From positions 183,896,315 to 183,960,314 of the forward strand of contig OV050030.1 in NCBI GenBank assembly GCA_920105625.2: DNA of 64,000 nt. The letters are read 5' to 3'. This DNA is from Clusia tigrina. Its lineage: Eukaryota; Arthropoda; Insecta; Diptera; Clusiidae. Shown piece after piece: positions 30,944 to 42,511 of the stretch. The first letter of the stretch is position 1, and the number at the start of each line of letters is the position of its first letter. A program made the translations under genes and the position numbers. Under the pieces are notes generated by a model, which saw only the letters and a list, made by a program, of their open reading frames with translations, was not told where the DNA came from and made no database searches.

Positions 30944-31324
30944 TTAATACAAGATTAATGCTATTATTAAAATTAATGCCATTGTGTAAATTATAATTTT
31001 TAAAATTTCAAATATATTTTGGTTATTGGTATTTCCAACGCCATTTATAATAATGGCTTCTTTATTGCGGGTATCTAGCATTTTCTGGCTTCTTTTATTT
31101 CTTTTTTTATTTTCAATTTGTCGTCTTTCGATGTCGCGAGGTTGAGTTGCCTGTATAATATGGCTGTTTGCTTCCTCTTTTTGACATATTTTTGAGTTCA
31201 ATTCATTTGTGGCCTTCGCCATCAAATGCCCGCTACACATAGCGTCACTTGATCCGGTTGCTTTGGCTTGTGCCACGTCTGCAATTGTTGTCAAGTTTAT
31301 GCTTATCGCTGCGTTCGCACGCAT
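30944..31324 (-). CDS. Unrecognised 126-codon frame with hydrophobic C-terminus
   Basis: I do not recognise this protein. It begins MRANAAISINLTTIADVAQ, has a polar basic middle (RRQIENKKRNKRS) and ends with about 25 hydrophobic residues (IFEILKIIIYTMALILIIALI), like a tail anchor. It lies upstream of the 412/mdg1-like gag and protease. 412 is known to carry small frames in its 5' region, so it may be one of them. It could also be a chance frame, although Ala/Thr/Ser content is higher than in the AT-driven shadow frames nearby. Confidence 0.35.
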   Translation of the reverse strand: MRANAAISINLTTIADVAQAKATGSSDAMCSGHLMAKATNELNSKICQKEEANSHIIQATQPRDIERRQIENKKRNKRSQKMLDTRNKEAIIINGVGNTNNQNIFEILKIIIYTMALILIIALILY

Positions 31325-31325
31325 G

Positions 31326-31574
31326 TGTTTATTTGTACGGTACAGCGTTGGTTAGAATGAATGCATTGTAGTGTTTTGTGCACACTACACATCCACCGTT
31401 TGTGAAAGAAATTATTATTATTCTTTTTTTTTAGTTTTATGTTTATCCTTATACTATATATCTCTTTAAATTGTTATTGTGCACAATTTTTTCTTTGTTC
31501 TTGTTCTGGAATGGCGTTCGCGCCGTCCCGATAAAAAAAAGGATTGTAGTGTAGATCGCCTCTTTGTAGTACGC
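31326..31574. other. Unassigned stretch between two elements
   Basis: AT-rich DNA between the 412-like element and the LOA leader. It might include part of an LTR, but no second copy is available to test this. Confidence 0.4.
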
Positions 31575-31828
31575 TCTGGATAGGACTTGTGTCAACTCTC
31601 GCATGGCCTCCCTGCATCTGCATAGATAACCATGGGACTAATAAGGTGACAACACATTCGTACTGAGACAGCGGCTTTGAGTGGGGCCCCTTTTTGCATG
31701 GACACTTTTGTAAAATCCCACAAAAAATACGCGGCAAACCCACAAGGGGAGCCAAAAAAAAACCACAATAACGAGCTTAGTTAGGCAAAAAACAGCCTTA
31801 AGCTCAACACCAACTTCGTCTTAAACAT

Positions 31829-33060
31829 TTGTCGCCAGACCAAGGATATCGTCGGGTGCTACGTCCAAAGGGCCATCCCCGCTCCCAGCCACAAGCGCAT
31901 CCTCACAGGGCCACAAAACCCCTCATTCGGGCCATCCCAGCACCAGGGCAGCTAGGCCGGTTGCTAGGTTCGAACCTCCATTTATTCCTCGGGCTTGTAC
32001 AGCAAGAGCTTGGGCAAATAAGCCGACCTCTTCCAGCACGGGCCCCAGCACCGATCTCCCTTCAGGTGCTCGCACGCATGTGAATGCGTCTACACGGGCG
32101 TACAGAACCCGGAGATCCGCCTTCAGGATTCTGTAAAGGTTGGAATCTGCATACACGCTTCACTATCTGATAGAGACAAGGGAGCCCCAACATTTTGGTG
32201 CTCGTCCTCAGCCACCCCTTGAGGGGGCTCAGAAACGACAACGGTCGACTGAACAGCCCTCCCGATCAGTTGTGCGGGAAACTAAACGCCCACGACTGAC
32301 TTCCATGCTAAGATTGACTCGGCCATTTAATGAGGTAGCCAAAGAGGGCCTCATCTGGGCCATCGTTGACACTGGAAACAGTGACGGTACCATTTCCCCA
32401 GCAAACTTGAAAATGGTGCAGAGGGCTCTTTTCAGGGTCTATAGAGACATCCTGAGGGCCAATCCTGGCCCCTCACCCGTATGCCGGGACGCGGGATGGT
32501 ATCAGGGGAATATGAGCGTGCTCAGTTGAACGCTCTGCTGAGCTTTACTAGCTGGCCATTGCAATGGTTGGCGAAATCTGGCCGGGGGCCGAGCTTTTAG
32601 CTGTTCCCAGAGACCAGATCCCGAACCACCCGCGTTCTAGGGCCTGGGTTCCGGCAGAGCACTCCTCGCCGAACAAAATTCTGGAGGTGCTTAGGCTTAG
32701 CAAATACGACCTTCCCACGTATAACTAAAAGGTCGCTAAGATAAGCGAGCCCAAAGACAACTCCCGTGAGATCCTCATTATTCTTAATGAGGACTCTCTC
32801 GACCCTATCAATGCCAAAAAAGACGAGTTCAACTATGGCTTTAATTCGATCTCACTCAAGGTCTATAGGAGCGACAACCAGGGAGCAAACAAGCCCCACT
32901 CTGGCCGAACCAGATCTCACCTTCGATGATGGGGAGAGTTCCGCTTCGGCCTCAGAATCGGTAGGCAGTTTCTGCGGGCGTCCGATAACAAATATCGACG
33001 ACGTTGGTGATTCTCCTCTGTCAGAAGCGGAGGACGCCAGCGTGACGATGATGGCCACCT
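31829..33060 (+). pseudogene. LOA-type ORF1
   Basis: Several frames. The first (31829-32083) is Pro/Arg/His-rich. The second (32140-32529) has RQRSTEQPSR, RLTRPFNEVAKEGLIWAIVD and MVQRALFRVYRDIL. A later, out-of-frame stretch shows LPTHNW/ILEVL-type blocks (for example NKILEVLRLS near 32680) typical of LOA ORF1 C-termini. Frameshifts occur near 32110, 32530 and 32740. ORF1 would bind the element RNA; the sequence gives no zinc knuckle. Confidence 0.55.
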
Positions 33061-33066
33061 ATGTGA

Positions 33067-33960
33067 ATGGTAAGTGTATTACAGATTAACCTTCACCATT
33101 CAATAGCTACCGCGGCAGCCCTGATCCTCCACTTGACTCAAAAAGGAGAGGAACTCATACTGGTCCAAGAACCGTGGGTCGTAAATGATCAGGTTCGCGG
33201 ACTCACCATAAGCGGATACCGCACAATATTCGTGCAGGATCAAGGTAAACCCAGAGCCTGTATTCTTGCTAAGAACAATATTAACGCTCTTCTTCTTCAC
33301 AAGTTCAGCGATAAGGATAATATAGCCATGGTCATTTCGGCCAATACCATGGCTACATGGATCGTCTGCAGCTATATGGCGCACGACCACGGGCAGACGC
33401 CGACTCCGGATACTTTAAAGCTACTGGCAATGGAGGCAAACAGAAAGCGCATCCCAGTATACATCTAGGCCGTTGCCAATGCCCATCACGAGGTGTGGGG
33501 CAGCACGGACACAAACGAGCGGGCTGAGCCACTCTTAGATTATATTTTTGCTAACGACCTAGTCATTGCTAGAAGAGGGAGAGAGCCAACCTTCATTACC
33601 TCCAATAGATGTGAGGTTCTCGATCTCACTCTTGGCAATAATCACTCGTCTCATCTTATTTGGAGTTGGCGCGTTTCGCAGGAATACTCCTTCACGGACC
33701 ATTGTTACATCTGCTTTAGGATTGCGATTTCTGAAACTTTAGTATCGGCAGAGCGCAAAATGCTCACTAACAGAAGAAGAACTGACTGGACAAAATTCCA
33801 GGCCATTATGGAGTCGGGCCTGCAGTCGACTCCTCCCACTATCAACAATCACCTCTATATAGATCGAGTTGTTGAATCCATTTCAGCACTATTGAACTCT
33901 GCTGCCAAATTAGCCTGCAACTTTCCGAAGCCTAGCGGGAAACCCAAACCCCCTTGGTGG
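33067..33960 (+). pseudogene. LOA-type endonuclease
   Basis: Frame 33067-33468 starts VLQINLHHSIATAAAL and has LVQEPWV and a CSYMAHD block. After a TAG at 33466 the same frame continues with NAHHEVWGSTDTNERAEPLLDYI and ends with FTDHCYICF in place of the usual SDHxxI. The conserved Asp in the DANAHH block is replaced (VANAHH). The active site is therefore damaged in at least two places besides the stop. Confidence 0.7.
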
Positions 33961-34329
33961 AATTCGGAAAAAGTCGCAAGCTCTTCAACAGAGCCAAAGC
34001 TACAAATGGCTGGCTGCCTTTCAAAGATAAACAAAGGGAGCTCAAGTATATGGTTAGAAGATCAAAACGAGCGGCTTGGCGAGACTTCTGTGGCAGCATA
34101 GAAAGCTCGTCCAAGACAAGCAGACTCCGGAGGATCCTCAATACTCCCCTCGGCTCTTGAATGTATTCAGAGATCGGACGGTAACTGGACTGACTCTGAA
34201 ACCGACACTCTACATGACCTAATAAAAACACACTTTCCGCGGAATGAAATCTTTGTGGATTGCAGGTCTCTTGACACCAACCATTCTTTGAATCACTCAA
34301 CCCAGTTCCAAAAGGAAAGGCGACCCACA

Positions 34330-34945
34330 CCTGCCTAAGGACTATAGACCAATTAGTTTGTCCTCCTTTCTTTTGAAAATACTGGAAAGAGTCCGTGATA
34401 TACAAATCAGGAGCTCTCTTATTTCCACGTGCCTATCCAAACGTACCTATACTAAAGGCAAGTCTGTGGAAACAGCGCTTCACGTGCTCATTGAGCAAGT
34501 AGAGAAATCTCTTGCCAACAAAGAATATACTCTCGCAGTATTTCTCGACATAGAAGGGGCATTCAACAAAATAGGTCCCTCCGCCATAATTAAATCCTCA
34601 GAAAACCTAAACGTGGATCCCAGCCTGGTTAGGTTCATCGAACAGCTACTGAAAACACGCTTCATTAGCTCCTCAATAGGAAACGTGCATGATAAAAGGA
34701 CTGTCAAGAGAGGTACTCCGCAAGGCGGTATGCTCTCACCCCTCATCTGGAATTTGACGGCGTACTTTCTCTACGGCGTTGTCTTCTGGTGGCCCGCACC
34801 TGACAAGGCGGTGAACCTAAAACCTCTTGACAGGGTCAGAAGAACAGCAGCGGTTCTGATAACAGGGGCTCTGCGTACTACCTCTACCAAAGCTCTATTT
34901 GCATTCCTACATTGGTTGCCCACTAAGCTTCTGGTCAGGCTATAA
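34330..34945 (+). pseudogene. LOA-type RT with deleted active site
   Basis: RT boxes present are DYRPISLSSFLLKILERV, the box A region (LAVFLDIEGAFNKI, catalytic Asp kept) and box B (RGTPQGGMLSPLIWNL). Directly after that the sequence jumps to PLDRVRRTAAVLITGALRTT, the region well after RT. Box C (YADD) and the thumb are deleted near 34755. The sequence from 33960 to 34330 holds linker remnants in shifting frames. Confidence 0.75.
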
Positions 34946-35015
34946 GCAAAATGCTCGGCAACCAGTAACAATGCTATATCTCGCTGGACTAGGTTGAACC
35001 TGGGCCAATATTTTA

Positions 35016-35657
35016 ATGCAGGACACGCTCGTACAGACGGACGTTGGCTATACGTGCTCTACACCTAATCTAAACCACGGGTTGGACACTTACTTTCCTA
35101 GTAGAGAGGAATGGTCAAACAATTTAGTGGTCACTGGTAGTTCCATTGACATATATACGTATGGCTCCAAACTGAAGAATAAGGTCGGTTGCGACATTTT
35201 CTCCAGAAAACTTGGCTTCAAGCTCTCCTATCGTCTCCCTGACCATTGCAGCGTCTTTCTGGCGGAAGTAATGGCAATATTCCAAGCGTCCAAGTGGCTT
35301 ATTCACAATGAAGTATGCGATGTGAACATTCGCATATTCACGGACAGTCAGACGGCAATCAAGTCCCTAGCTGGTGTATTCACTACCTCTAAGCTTGTAC
35401 TCGATTGCCGTTCTTCCCTGAACTTCGGCTCGGGTAACGCACAAGTTCACATATGCTTGGTGCCTGGTCATAGCGACATTCTGGGAAACTGCGAGGCCGA
35501 TGATTTGGCCAAAATAGGTACGGTGCTCCCTGACATCTCCCCCTCTTTGAATGTAGGTGTCCCACTGGCAACGGTCAAATGGGCCATAAAACATGACCAC
35601 CTTGAGGCAGCTAAAAGAGCCTGGGTAAATGAAGTTACCTGTAGTGTTGTCAGGTAA
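35016..35657 (+). pseudogene. LOA-type RNase H domain
   Basis: The frame contains IYTYGSKLKNKVGC where active RNase H has TDGS, so the first catalytic Asp is replaced by Tyr. The other residues are intact: Glu in FLAEVMAIFQA, Asp in RIFTDSQTAIKSL, and His/Asp in VPGHSDILGNCEADDLAK. The domain would remove RNA from the cDNA hybrid. It is otherwise a long clean frame that ends where the errantivirus fragment begins at about 35658. Confidence 0.75.
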
Positions 35658-36240
35658 ACCTATTGCCTATATGCCCTCATTGTTTGTTAGGCTAATTTCT
35701 AGGGGCCTAGTTATATCCTATTCATATTTCTCATTGAGTTTATTTATAAAACTTCTTAACTTTAAATACTAAGATCTTACTTGTAAATTTTGTGTTGTAT
35801 TGGTCCCCTGATACAGCTGGGTGGTACGTTTGCTTCACTCCAAAGTTGGTTGTGAGTGCATCCTTTATGTCGTCCCAAGAGGAGTTGGAATCCAGGGTTC
35901 TGACGACATCTAAGGCAGGTTCCTGTATTTTATTGATTTTACCCTTGAAAATATATGCGCCTTTATTTGTGGGCTGCTTTCCAGTAATGGTAATAGCGTA
36001 TCCACTTCTCGTAGGAATTAATGTGCGTAATTTCCAGTCCCCGAGAATTCATGTATCCTTTCCACCTCCTTCAGAAGGTCGTTTGGTGTTATGGTGGTTG
36101 GCAATGATGGTGCTTGTCTCACAACTGGTGTTGCTTGTTGCACTGTTTGTATGATTTATTCCTGCGATATATCTGATCTGGGGTTGTTCTTTGGTTTGAT
36201 GTATTCTTCTTTGGACGGGAGTTCGTGATTTCTCGATATT
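35658..36240 (-). pseudogene. gag: Errantivirus gag remnant
   Basis: Nucleotide similarity to 10300-10880 is clear, for example TCACTCCAAAGTTGGTTGTGAG at about 35837. Frames are broken by several small indels. The C-terminal Asn/Gln repeat region is absent because the fragment is truncated on the left. Confidence 0.7.
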
Positions 36241-37060
36241 GTTTCTATTGGCATTTGTTGGTTCGTTAATTATTGTTTTTTTTATTCCTCACTGCACTTT
36301 TATTGCTTTTATGAACCACAAAAAATTCACTGCACAAAATTTATTTGAATGAATCCCAAAAATAATTTTGTTTTGTGCGTTTCGATTGTTAAAAAATTGT
36401 TTTGTGTACATTTAGTATGCGACGATCTGTCAAAAACACTTTTGTTCTGTTTTGTGCGTTTCGATTTCTTTAAAAAACTCTTTGAAGTCTTTCTCCGTTG
36501 ACTGCGCCCGTTTTGTGTGAGTACCTTAAGGCTTCTCACATCAAACTCGGTTTTAAGTAAGTTGTTTTAACTTCTTTATTCAAAAAGATTGAACTTAAAA
36601 CTAAACTAACAATTTTAAATTTCTTACATCGAAGCCGTATAATAATTTTTTGTTTTAGAATATTTATTATCACTGCTGTAGGTAAACGTTTATAACCGAT
36701 AAGCAAAATGCAAAGCCGTATCGGAACAAGTGCCAAAGCACTGAGAGTTGCTTTTTGTTGCATTTAGATGTTGTTTTTGTCATTGCAATTCAACCAATTT
36801 GTGTCATTGTACCGATCGTAATGACTTTGCATTTTGAGATGTTTGTGCCATTGCGCGTCACTAATTTATGTCATTTTAATGATCGTACTGACTTTGCGTT
36901 TTGGGTGGTTTGTGTTGTTGCACTTGAGAATGGTCTCATTTATTGGAAATATAAAAGGGACATGGAAAATGGTTAGACCGCTTTGGTGGTCTTTTCTGGA
37001 TTTATACTTGATAATATTGATATCTCAACGGACGTTTGGTATTAAATTAACAGCGACTGC
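35658..37060 (-). mobile_element. Errantivirus-type LTR-leader-gag fragment
   Basis: Minus-strand sequence related to 10200-11731: gag remnant (35658-36240), leader, a PBS-like GGCGCAGTCAACGG at about 36496-36508 and an LTR to about 37060 that shares AAACTAAACTAACAATTTTAAAT and the GTCATTG blocks with the intact copy. It is more diverged than the two LTRs of that copy are from each other. It abuts the LOA RNase H on the left. Confidence 0.8.
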
Positions 37061-37876
37061 GTCCAATGGGATGACATGCAAATCCACACGGATTGTGTGT
37101 GTGATAGACTGTAGTAAAATATTTATATGTATATGGAAGTAGATGAGTCCGGGTACTAGAATATTGGAGATTCGATAATGGTTTTCGGATTGAAATTTGT
37201 ATGGTATATTCTCGGTTGAAAGACATGTTGTCAAATATTGATTGTGTTAAGTTCTAACAGGAGAAGGCGAGGTATGGTATAAGTTTGATGGATGCAAGAA
37301 TATTTTTTTTATTACTATGCGGAATGCATGTTGTCGATTTTGTGCTATACTTTTATAGAATTACGTTATTGGTTTTATTTTTGGCCGGAATAATTGAATT
37401 AAAAATTTTTTTTGGGCGGATTTGAATAGACATGCAGGGAAGTCGATATTGACTACTATTCAGCAAGTTAATAATTATGAAAAGAATATTGTTTAATCAA
37501 TTATAATTGATGGAATTGTGTCAAGAGCCTGCTTTATTAGTTTTTCTTACTCAAGGAAAGTAAGTTTCAGAAATGACCCGGCTACCAATGAATAGACACT
37601 GAAGGACATAACGTCGTTGTTAAAAGTTCGAAACGAATCAAAGTGATGAAAAGAGGAGGAAAGTGAATTGCCGAATAAGCATATATGCACCTAAAAAAAA
37701 ATTATTAAAATTTTTGTGGCTCCGATTGATGTTTTATATACTCAAAATTAACTACACGTCATGAAATGACACACAAACTTTACATATATTTTATCAAGCT
37801 ATGTATAGGCAGAAAAAAACCGACTTGTACCATTTATTTTTTGATAGTCACGGGCTCATAACTAAGATATTCGGTC
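37061..37876. other. Unassigned AT-rich stretch
   Basis: No recognisable coding sequence. A block near 37450 (CAGCAAGTTAATAATTATG) faintly resembles the family D leader near 47505, so part may be remnant D leader, but this is weak. Confidence 0.35.
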
Positions 37877-38150
37877 TATGGATGTACCGAAAGAAGCTAG
37901 AAAATTGCGGCAAGCGCAATACTTGCAGGGTACGGCGAGGCGATTCAAAAGAAAATTAGGAGTTTTAGAAAGTACAATAAGGCGCACAAGAATAACGACT
38001 ACTGCCCCAAGGGCATAGCGGAACTACTAGTGTTGTTAGATACATTCAACTGTAAGAAGCAGGAGTTGTTCCCTTATAAGGAGTGTAGAATCCACGCAGT
38101 GGAGTTGGATGGAACAAACAAAATTTTATTTATTCTTTCATTTCAATATC
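37877..38150 (+). pseudogene. Unrecognised reading frame, one frameshift
   Basis: From ATG 37877 the frame reads MDVPKEARKLRQAQYLQGTA and RRFKRKLGVLE. After a one-base loss near 37967 it continues as YNKAHKNNDYCPKGIAELL, with NCKKQELFPYKECRIHAVEL further on. It is compositionally unlike the TE frames around it and fits none of the element proteins I know. It could be a retrocopy or fragment of a small host gene or an unknown element protein. It ends where AT-rich jockey-flank sequence begins. Function unknown. Confidence 0.35.
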
Positions 38151-38169
38151 ACTTGCGTCTTTTTTAAAC

Positions 38170-39590
38170 CTTTTAGCATATATTTTTTCTAAAGTATTTT
38201 AGTTTCAAGTTTATTAGGATGCGATTTTTGCATATAAGCGTAAATTTGTGCAGAATTTTAGAATATCTTCTTTTAATGTGTTTACTTCTTGATCTTTATG
38301 AATGTTCAGTTTTTGATGTACCTTTTCTATATTTGATCTGGAAGAGGTACCCTAAAAATGTATCCCCTAGTTCCATATTGGCTTAATGGTTGTATTGTAT
38401 TTTTTTTTCCAATGATAATTTTGAATTTCTACCATTAGCCACTTCATATTAATAGCTTTAATTTTTTGTTGAATGCGTTTCATTTCTAAGTATTTTCTTC
38501 ATGTCAAAATACACTCCCAGATAATTAACTTTCCGTTTTGGGAAATGGGTAGTTAATTAATGTGAATGGAGGGACAGTTCTCTTGCCTTAATATAAAAGT
38601 CAAATGTGCGCATTTTAATTCGTTAATTTTAATCCCCCATGTCAGTAGCCATTTCTCTATTTAAAGTAGGTGGGTTTGAAGATTACGAGTTGTTATCCTT
38701 GGATCAGTATGTGTGATTATTATTGCTGTGTCATCTGCGAACGTCGATGTCAGAAATTTTTCATTTGCTGGTATATCTGAAGTGAACATAGGGTAGAGAA
38801 AGGGATAAAGTACGCTCCTATGAGGCGCGCCTGCTATTATTTCGTAACTTCGAGAAGTGAATGTTTGTTGTTTTACTACGAACTTTCTATCTGCTTTTGA
38901 GTATAGCATGGGTTTTTTGTGGAGTAGGGTTTGTATTTTGAACAATACCCCTTGCCCATACTTTGTCAAATGATTGGGGTATGCCTAGAAATACGGCAGT
39001 ACTTCAGAAACAATTCTATGGAGCTGCTCTATGGTGCCGAGTTTAGTTCTGAATCCAAATTGATGCAATGGGCAGTATTCTTTTAATATTAACTTCTGAT
39101 TATATCTTATGAAAGATAAGTTTTTCTAAGATTTTCGAGAAACAACAAGCTTATTGGTCTATAGGAGGATACAATTGTAGGATCTTTGCAAGGTTTCAAT
39201 ATCATAACTATTTCAGATACCTTACACACGCGTGGAAAGTAATTTAATCGCATTATTCCATTCATGATATGCATTTGATGCTTGATTGCCATCTGGGGAA
39301 ATTCCGCTATCATTTTTGGTGTAATTTTGTCTGGGCCAGGTGATTTTATTTGTTTTTAGTGAAGTAATTATGGTATTTAACCGTTTTAATGTACAGTGAA
39401 TAGAGGTGTGTGATACTGTAGTTGGTGGTTTTTATTGCAGACTGATATTACTCTGTATTATGGGTGTAAAATAAATAAATTTTTTAATGTTAAAAGCATC
39501 ACTTTCCTCCGAGTCCCTTCGAACCCACGTAGCGTTTGGTAATATTATTGGCACTTCACCATTAATAGGGCGCTTTAGCCTATTTACTGC
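38170..39590 (-). pseudogene. Jockey-type RT
   Basis: Frame 39107-39313 has the RT lead-in MNGIMRLNYFPRVCKVSEIV, ILKPCKDPTIVSSYRPISLL. Frame 38661-38969 has box B as AGAPHRSVLYPFLY (normally GAPQGSVLGPFLY) and the intact catalytic box C TSTFADDTAII. The C-terminal KWLLTWGIKINELKC and TIKPIW-GIHFWGTSS blocks follow in pieces near 38300-38640. Box A lies in a broken stretch near 39000-39060. The enzyme is not functional. Confidence 0.75.
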
Positions 39591-39800
39591 CTTCCAAAGG
39601 GAGTAGTCACCTTGTTTTGTGGCTGTAAGGTTCTGCAGATAGGTTTGTAAGCACTTTTCTTTAGCGTTAGCTAGAGTAGTTTTGATCTTTTTTGTACAAT
39701 CGTTAACCTGTGATCTGCAAATTTGCTAATCCATCCGTATCTTTCTCTTTGATAGGATTTTCTATCATTAAAGACGTTACTGATTTATTCATTTTAATGT
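38170..39800 (-). mobile_element. Jockey-clade element #2, RT part
   Basis: Minus-strand jockey ORF2 from the endonuclease-RT linker (39360-39590) to the C-terminus (38170-38650). It is 5' truncated and full of frameshifts. The strand is opposite to jockey #1. Confidence 0.75.
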
Positions 39801-39809
39801 TGAAATCAA

Positions 39810-41330
39810 GGGTTAGATTGTTTTATGTATTTCGATGATGTAGTAATTTATGGGAAGTATTAGCAGCAGCATTCGCAACACTTGTGCAATGTGCTCCAAA
39901 AATTACGAGAACACAATTTGAAATAGAAAATGGAGAAGTGACAATTTTTGCGGAGGGAAGTAATCTATTTAGGTCATCGATGTTCGGCAGGGGAATTGCC
40001 AGGCCCTCAGGAGTTGGAATGTGCGAAGAACTTGGCCGTTTCAAAAAACAGAAAGAAAGTGCAAGCATTTTTGGGGATAGAGAACTACCGCAGGAAGTAA
40101 GTAGAGGGCTTAGTTGGATACCGTGGCAAATAAATAAACTATTGCGAAAGGATGCATAGTTTGACTGGACAGAATACAAGCATTTGAAAGGATAACACAG
40201 AAAATTAGCTCAACACGGATTTTGGCTTACTCTAATTTCGAGCAAACTTTTATTTTGACCACCGATGGCAGTAACGAAGCAATGGGAGCAGTGCTGTCAC
40301 TGGGGTAAGTCAAGGATGACCTTCCAATAACGTTCGCTAGTAGCCCGCTCAGTCATATTGAGAAAAGATATTCCACAATAGAGAAGGAGTTTCTAGCCAT
40401 AATGTGGGCTACGAAAAATTTCAGGGCATATCTGTTAGGGCGGCCTTTCAAAATCTACTCCGATCACAAGCCACTAAGAGGCATATCAAATTTGAAGGAA
40501 CAAAACTTTAGGTTAGCCAGGTTCAGACACAAGTTGTCTGAATTTGATTTTGAAATTATATACTAACCTGGGAAAAAGAACCTAAATGCAGAAGCACTTA
40601 GCACACTGCCACAAAAGCAAAACATATCGGTAGTTGAAACTAGAGCAAAGGCAAAGGCCAACAGGGAAAAGACCAATGTTAAACTGTCAGTAGTTGATAC
40701 AGAAGCGGCAGAAGTGAAACGAACGAATGACGAATCAGACAAATAGTTAGCCAACAGGGTAAAGTGGCTTGAGAATGACAAAGATATCCAAGGGTACTGA
40801 AGGGTTTCCATGATTCACGTCTAGGTGGATACCAGGGGTCTTGGAAAACCTACGAGAAAAGCATGAGACATAAAGAAATATGTGAGGAATTGTCAAAAAG
40901 GCAGATCAACAAGAATTCCAGGTTGTCAAAAATGCAATGGTGTGGACTGACGCATCAAAACTGAAATTTGAAAAAGTTCAATTTTGCCGGAAACAATGTC
41001 GAGGAATAAGTACATCATGACGTTCCAAGATGATTTTTCAAAGTAAATGGCATGCGTAGCCATTCCTGATGCCAAGGTGAGTATGGAAGCCAAAGTATTT
41101 TTAGACGAAATTATACCGCGTTACAACTGAGGACTCAAATAAAACAAAATGCGGATATATAAGATACAGTGAGCGCACGAGTTGGCTAGAGAAAACCCAG
41201 ATCATGCTAAACGAGTAGCTAGAGAAGCCTACAGCAAGGTGCTAAACCCAGTAATCTTTCGAACGGGCGACCGAGTACTAATGATGAACCAGACTAGGAA
41301 AATAAATTTTCTACCCAAAATACTTCACAA
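39810..41330 (+). pseudogene. pol: Family D pol remnant
   Basis: RT active-site region FYVFRCC-like (YFDDVVIY in frame: CFMYFDDVVIYG), the connection, RNase H (the TDGSNEAMGAV and ERRYSTIEKEFLAIMWATKNF blocks) and integrase pieces (MTFQDDFSK) can be read in changing frames. Nucleotide similarity to 62080-63900 is high enough to align by eye. Many indels and stops exist. Confidence 0.75.
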
Positions 41331-42321
41331 TACTTGCTAAAGCTATTCCATTTGTGAAGTCCCAACTAAAAAACGGCTGTATGGTGCTCTACACTCTTAA
41401 ACAATCATATTCCTCGTTTGTTGAGCAGCTAAAATCGGCATTTTATTTGCAGGTACAAATTGGCGTAAATTCCATTTCAAAGTCAAGGCATGCGTGAAAT
41501 TGGAGCAGCATTAAAAATTTACATAATGTGATAATGCAAGGAGACACTGCAGTAGAAATGCATTAAGAACAAGAATGAAAAGAGAGAGAATTGGGGAAAA
41601 ATATTAATTAAGGAAATAATTAAAAATAAAATAACGTAAAATAGAAAAAAGGTACGAGAATCACAATTCACTTGAGCTAATAACAATATGAATATTTTAT
41701 TTAGTGACCTCGGGGAATCCAAAAGTGCGTTGACGAATCAGATGTCCAAAGCGCAAAGTGGATCGCAGGCAGGTTGGATATATGAGCAGTGCATATATTT
41801 CTTGTAGATGTACATTCGTACAACTTTGCATACAATATGAAGTGTAAGTTCACGACCCTGGGTCAGAGAACTCAATTACATAGACTCCGCTTCCGTCCCT
41901 TAAATCAACACGTGTTGCTTAATTCCCATGGTAATAATTCTAAAAATAGAATATAACTTCGCTCGCAATTTTTTTCTTAAAGGTTGTTAATTTGTTTAAA
42001 AAAAATAAATTGATTTAGAAGAGGGGCAAATAAAATAAAAACTGTAAGTAAAAATAGCAAAAAATATAACTTTTCTTTAAAGACACACCACTTGCCACGC
42101 GTTCTTCTTCTTGTTTAAAGTAAAAAAGAAAACAAAAAACATTCGGCCAGAAAAAATGTTGGTATAAAGAAAAATGTCAAAATTAACGGTTTTGATTACG
42201 AATCTTAAAAAGAATCCACCATTTACAACTGCTCATTTAAAATTATATTCTGTAAACAAAGTCAAAAACTAATTTATAAAACAAATCAATGTTATGACAT
42301 AAAATTAACAAAAAAAGGGCT
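41331..42321. other. Family D 3' noncoding region
   Basis: AT-rich sequence between the pol remnant and the LTR start. Small minus-strand frames here have no recognisable motif. It ends in a polypurine tract just before 42322. Confidence 0.5.
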
Positions 42322-42511
42322 TCTTATGAGTTAGAACCAAACTACCTACGAGTAGTTGACTCACAGTATCGACTCCTAATAGATGCCACACTCTGTGAGA
42401 TTAGCATGTGCTAAAAGTTATATAAGAATAGAACATACTTTTAGGGTCCAAGTATTTTAAGTTAATATGATCTGTGTAATGTTATTATGTAAGCTTTTAG
42501 GGTATTACAGT
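42322..42511 (+). repeat. Family D LTR, first 190 bp
   Basis: Matches 56639-56830 (GAGTTAGAA..AAGC/ACTACCTACG and TTTTAGGGT blocks). The rest of the LTR is absent at the copia junction. Confidence 0.8.

Larger units (their letters stand above)
31575..35657 (+). mobile_element. LOA-clade non-LTR retrotransposon, defective
   Basis: Plus-strand order is 5' leader, Pro/Arg-rich ORF1, endonuclease, RT and an RNase H domain. The presence of RNase H after an endonuclease-RT with LQINLHHS at its start supports the LOA (LOA/Trim/Bilbo) type. RT has lost its catalytic YADD region and RNase H its first Asp. The leader resembles that of R1-clade copy #1. Confidence 0.75.
39810..42511 (+). mobile_element. 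Family D gypsy-type copy 1 (pol, 3' region, partial LTR)
   Basis: From 39810 it matches 62080 onward of the family D copy at 56639-64000, then RNase H, integrase, 3' noncoding DNA, a purine-rich AAAAAAAGGG tract and the first 190 bp of an LTR. It is cut at 42511 by the copia-type element. The left end abuts jockey #2. Confidence 0.8.

Noticed and set aside
37877..38150. Twin CX9C mitochondrial protein
   Set aside because: Cysteine spacing fits only if two cysteines have been replaced, so I left the frame unassigned.
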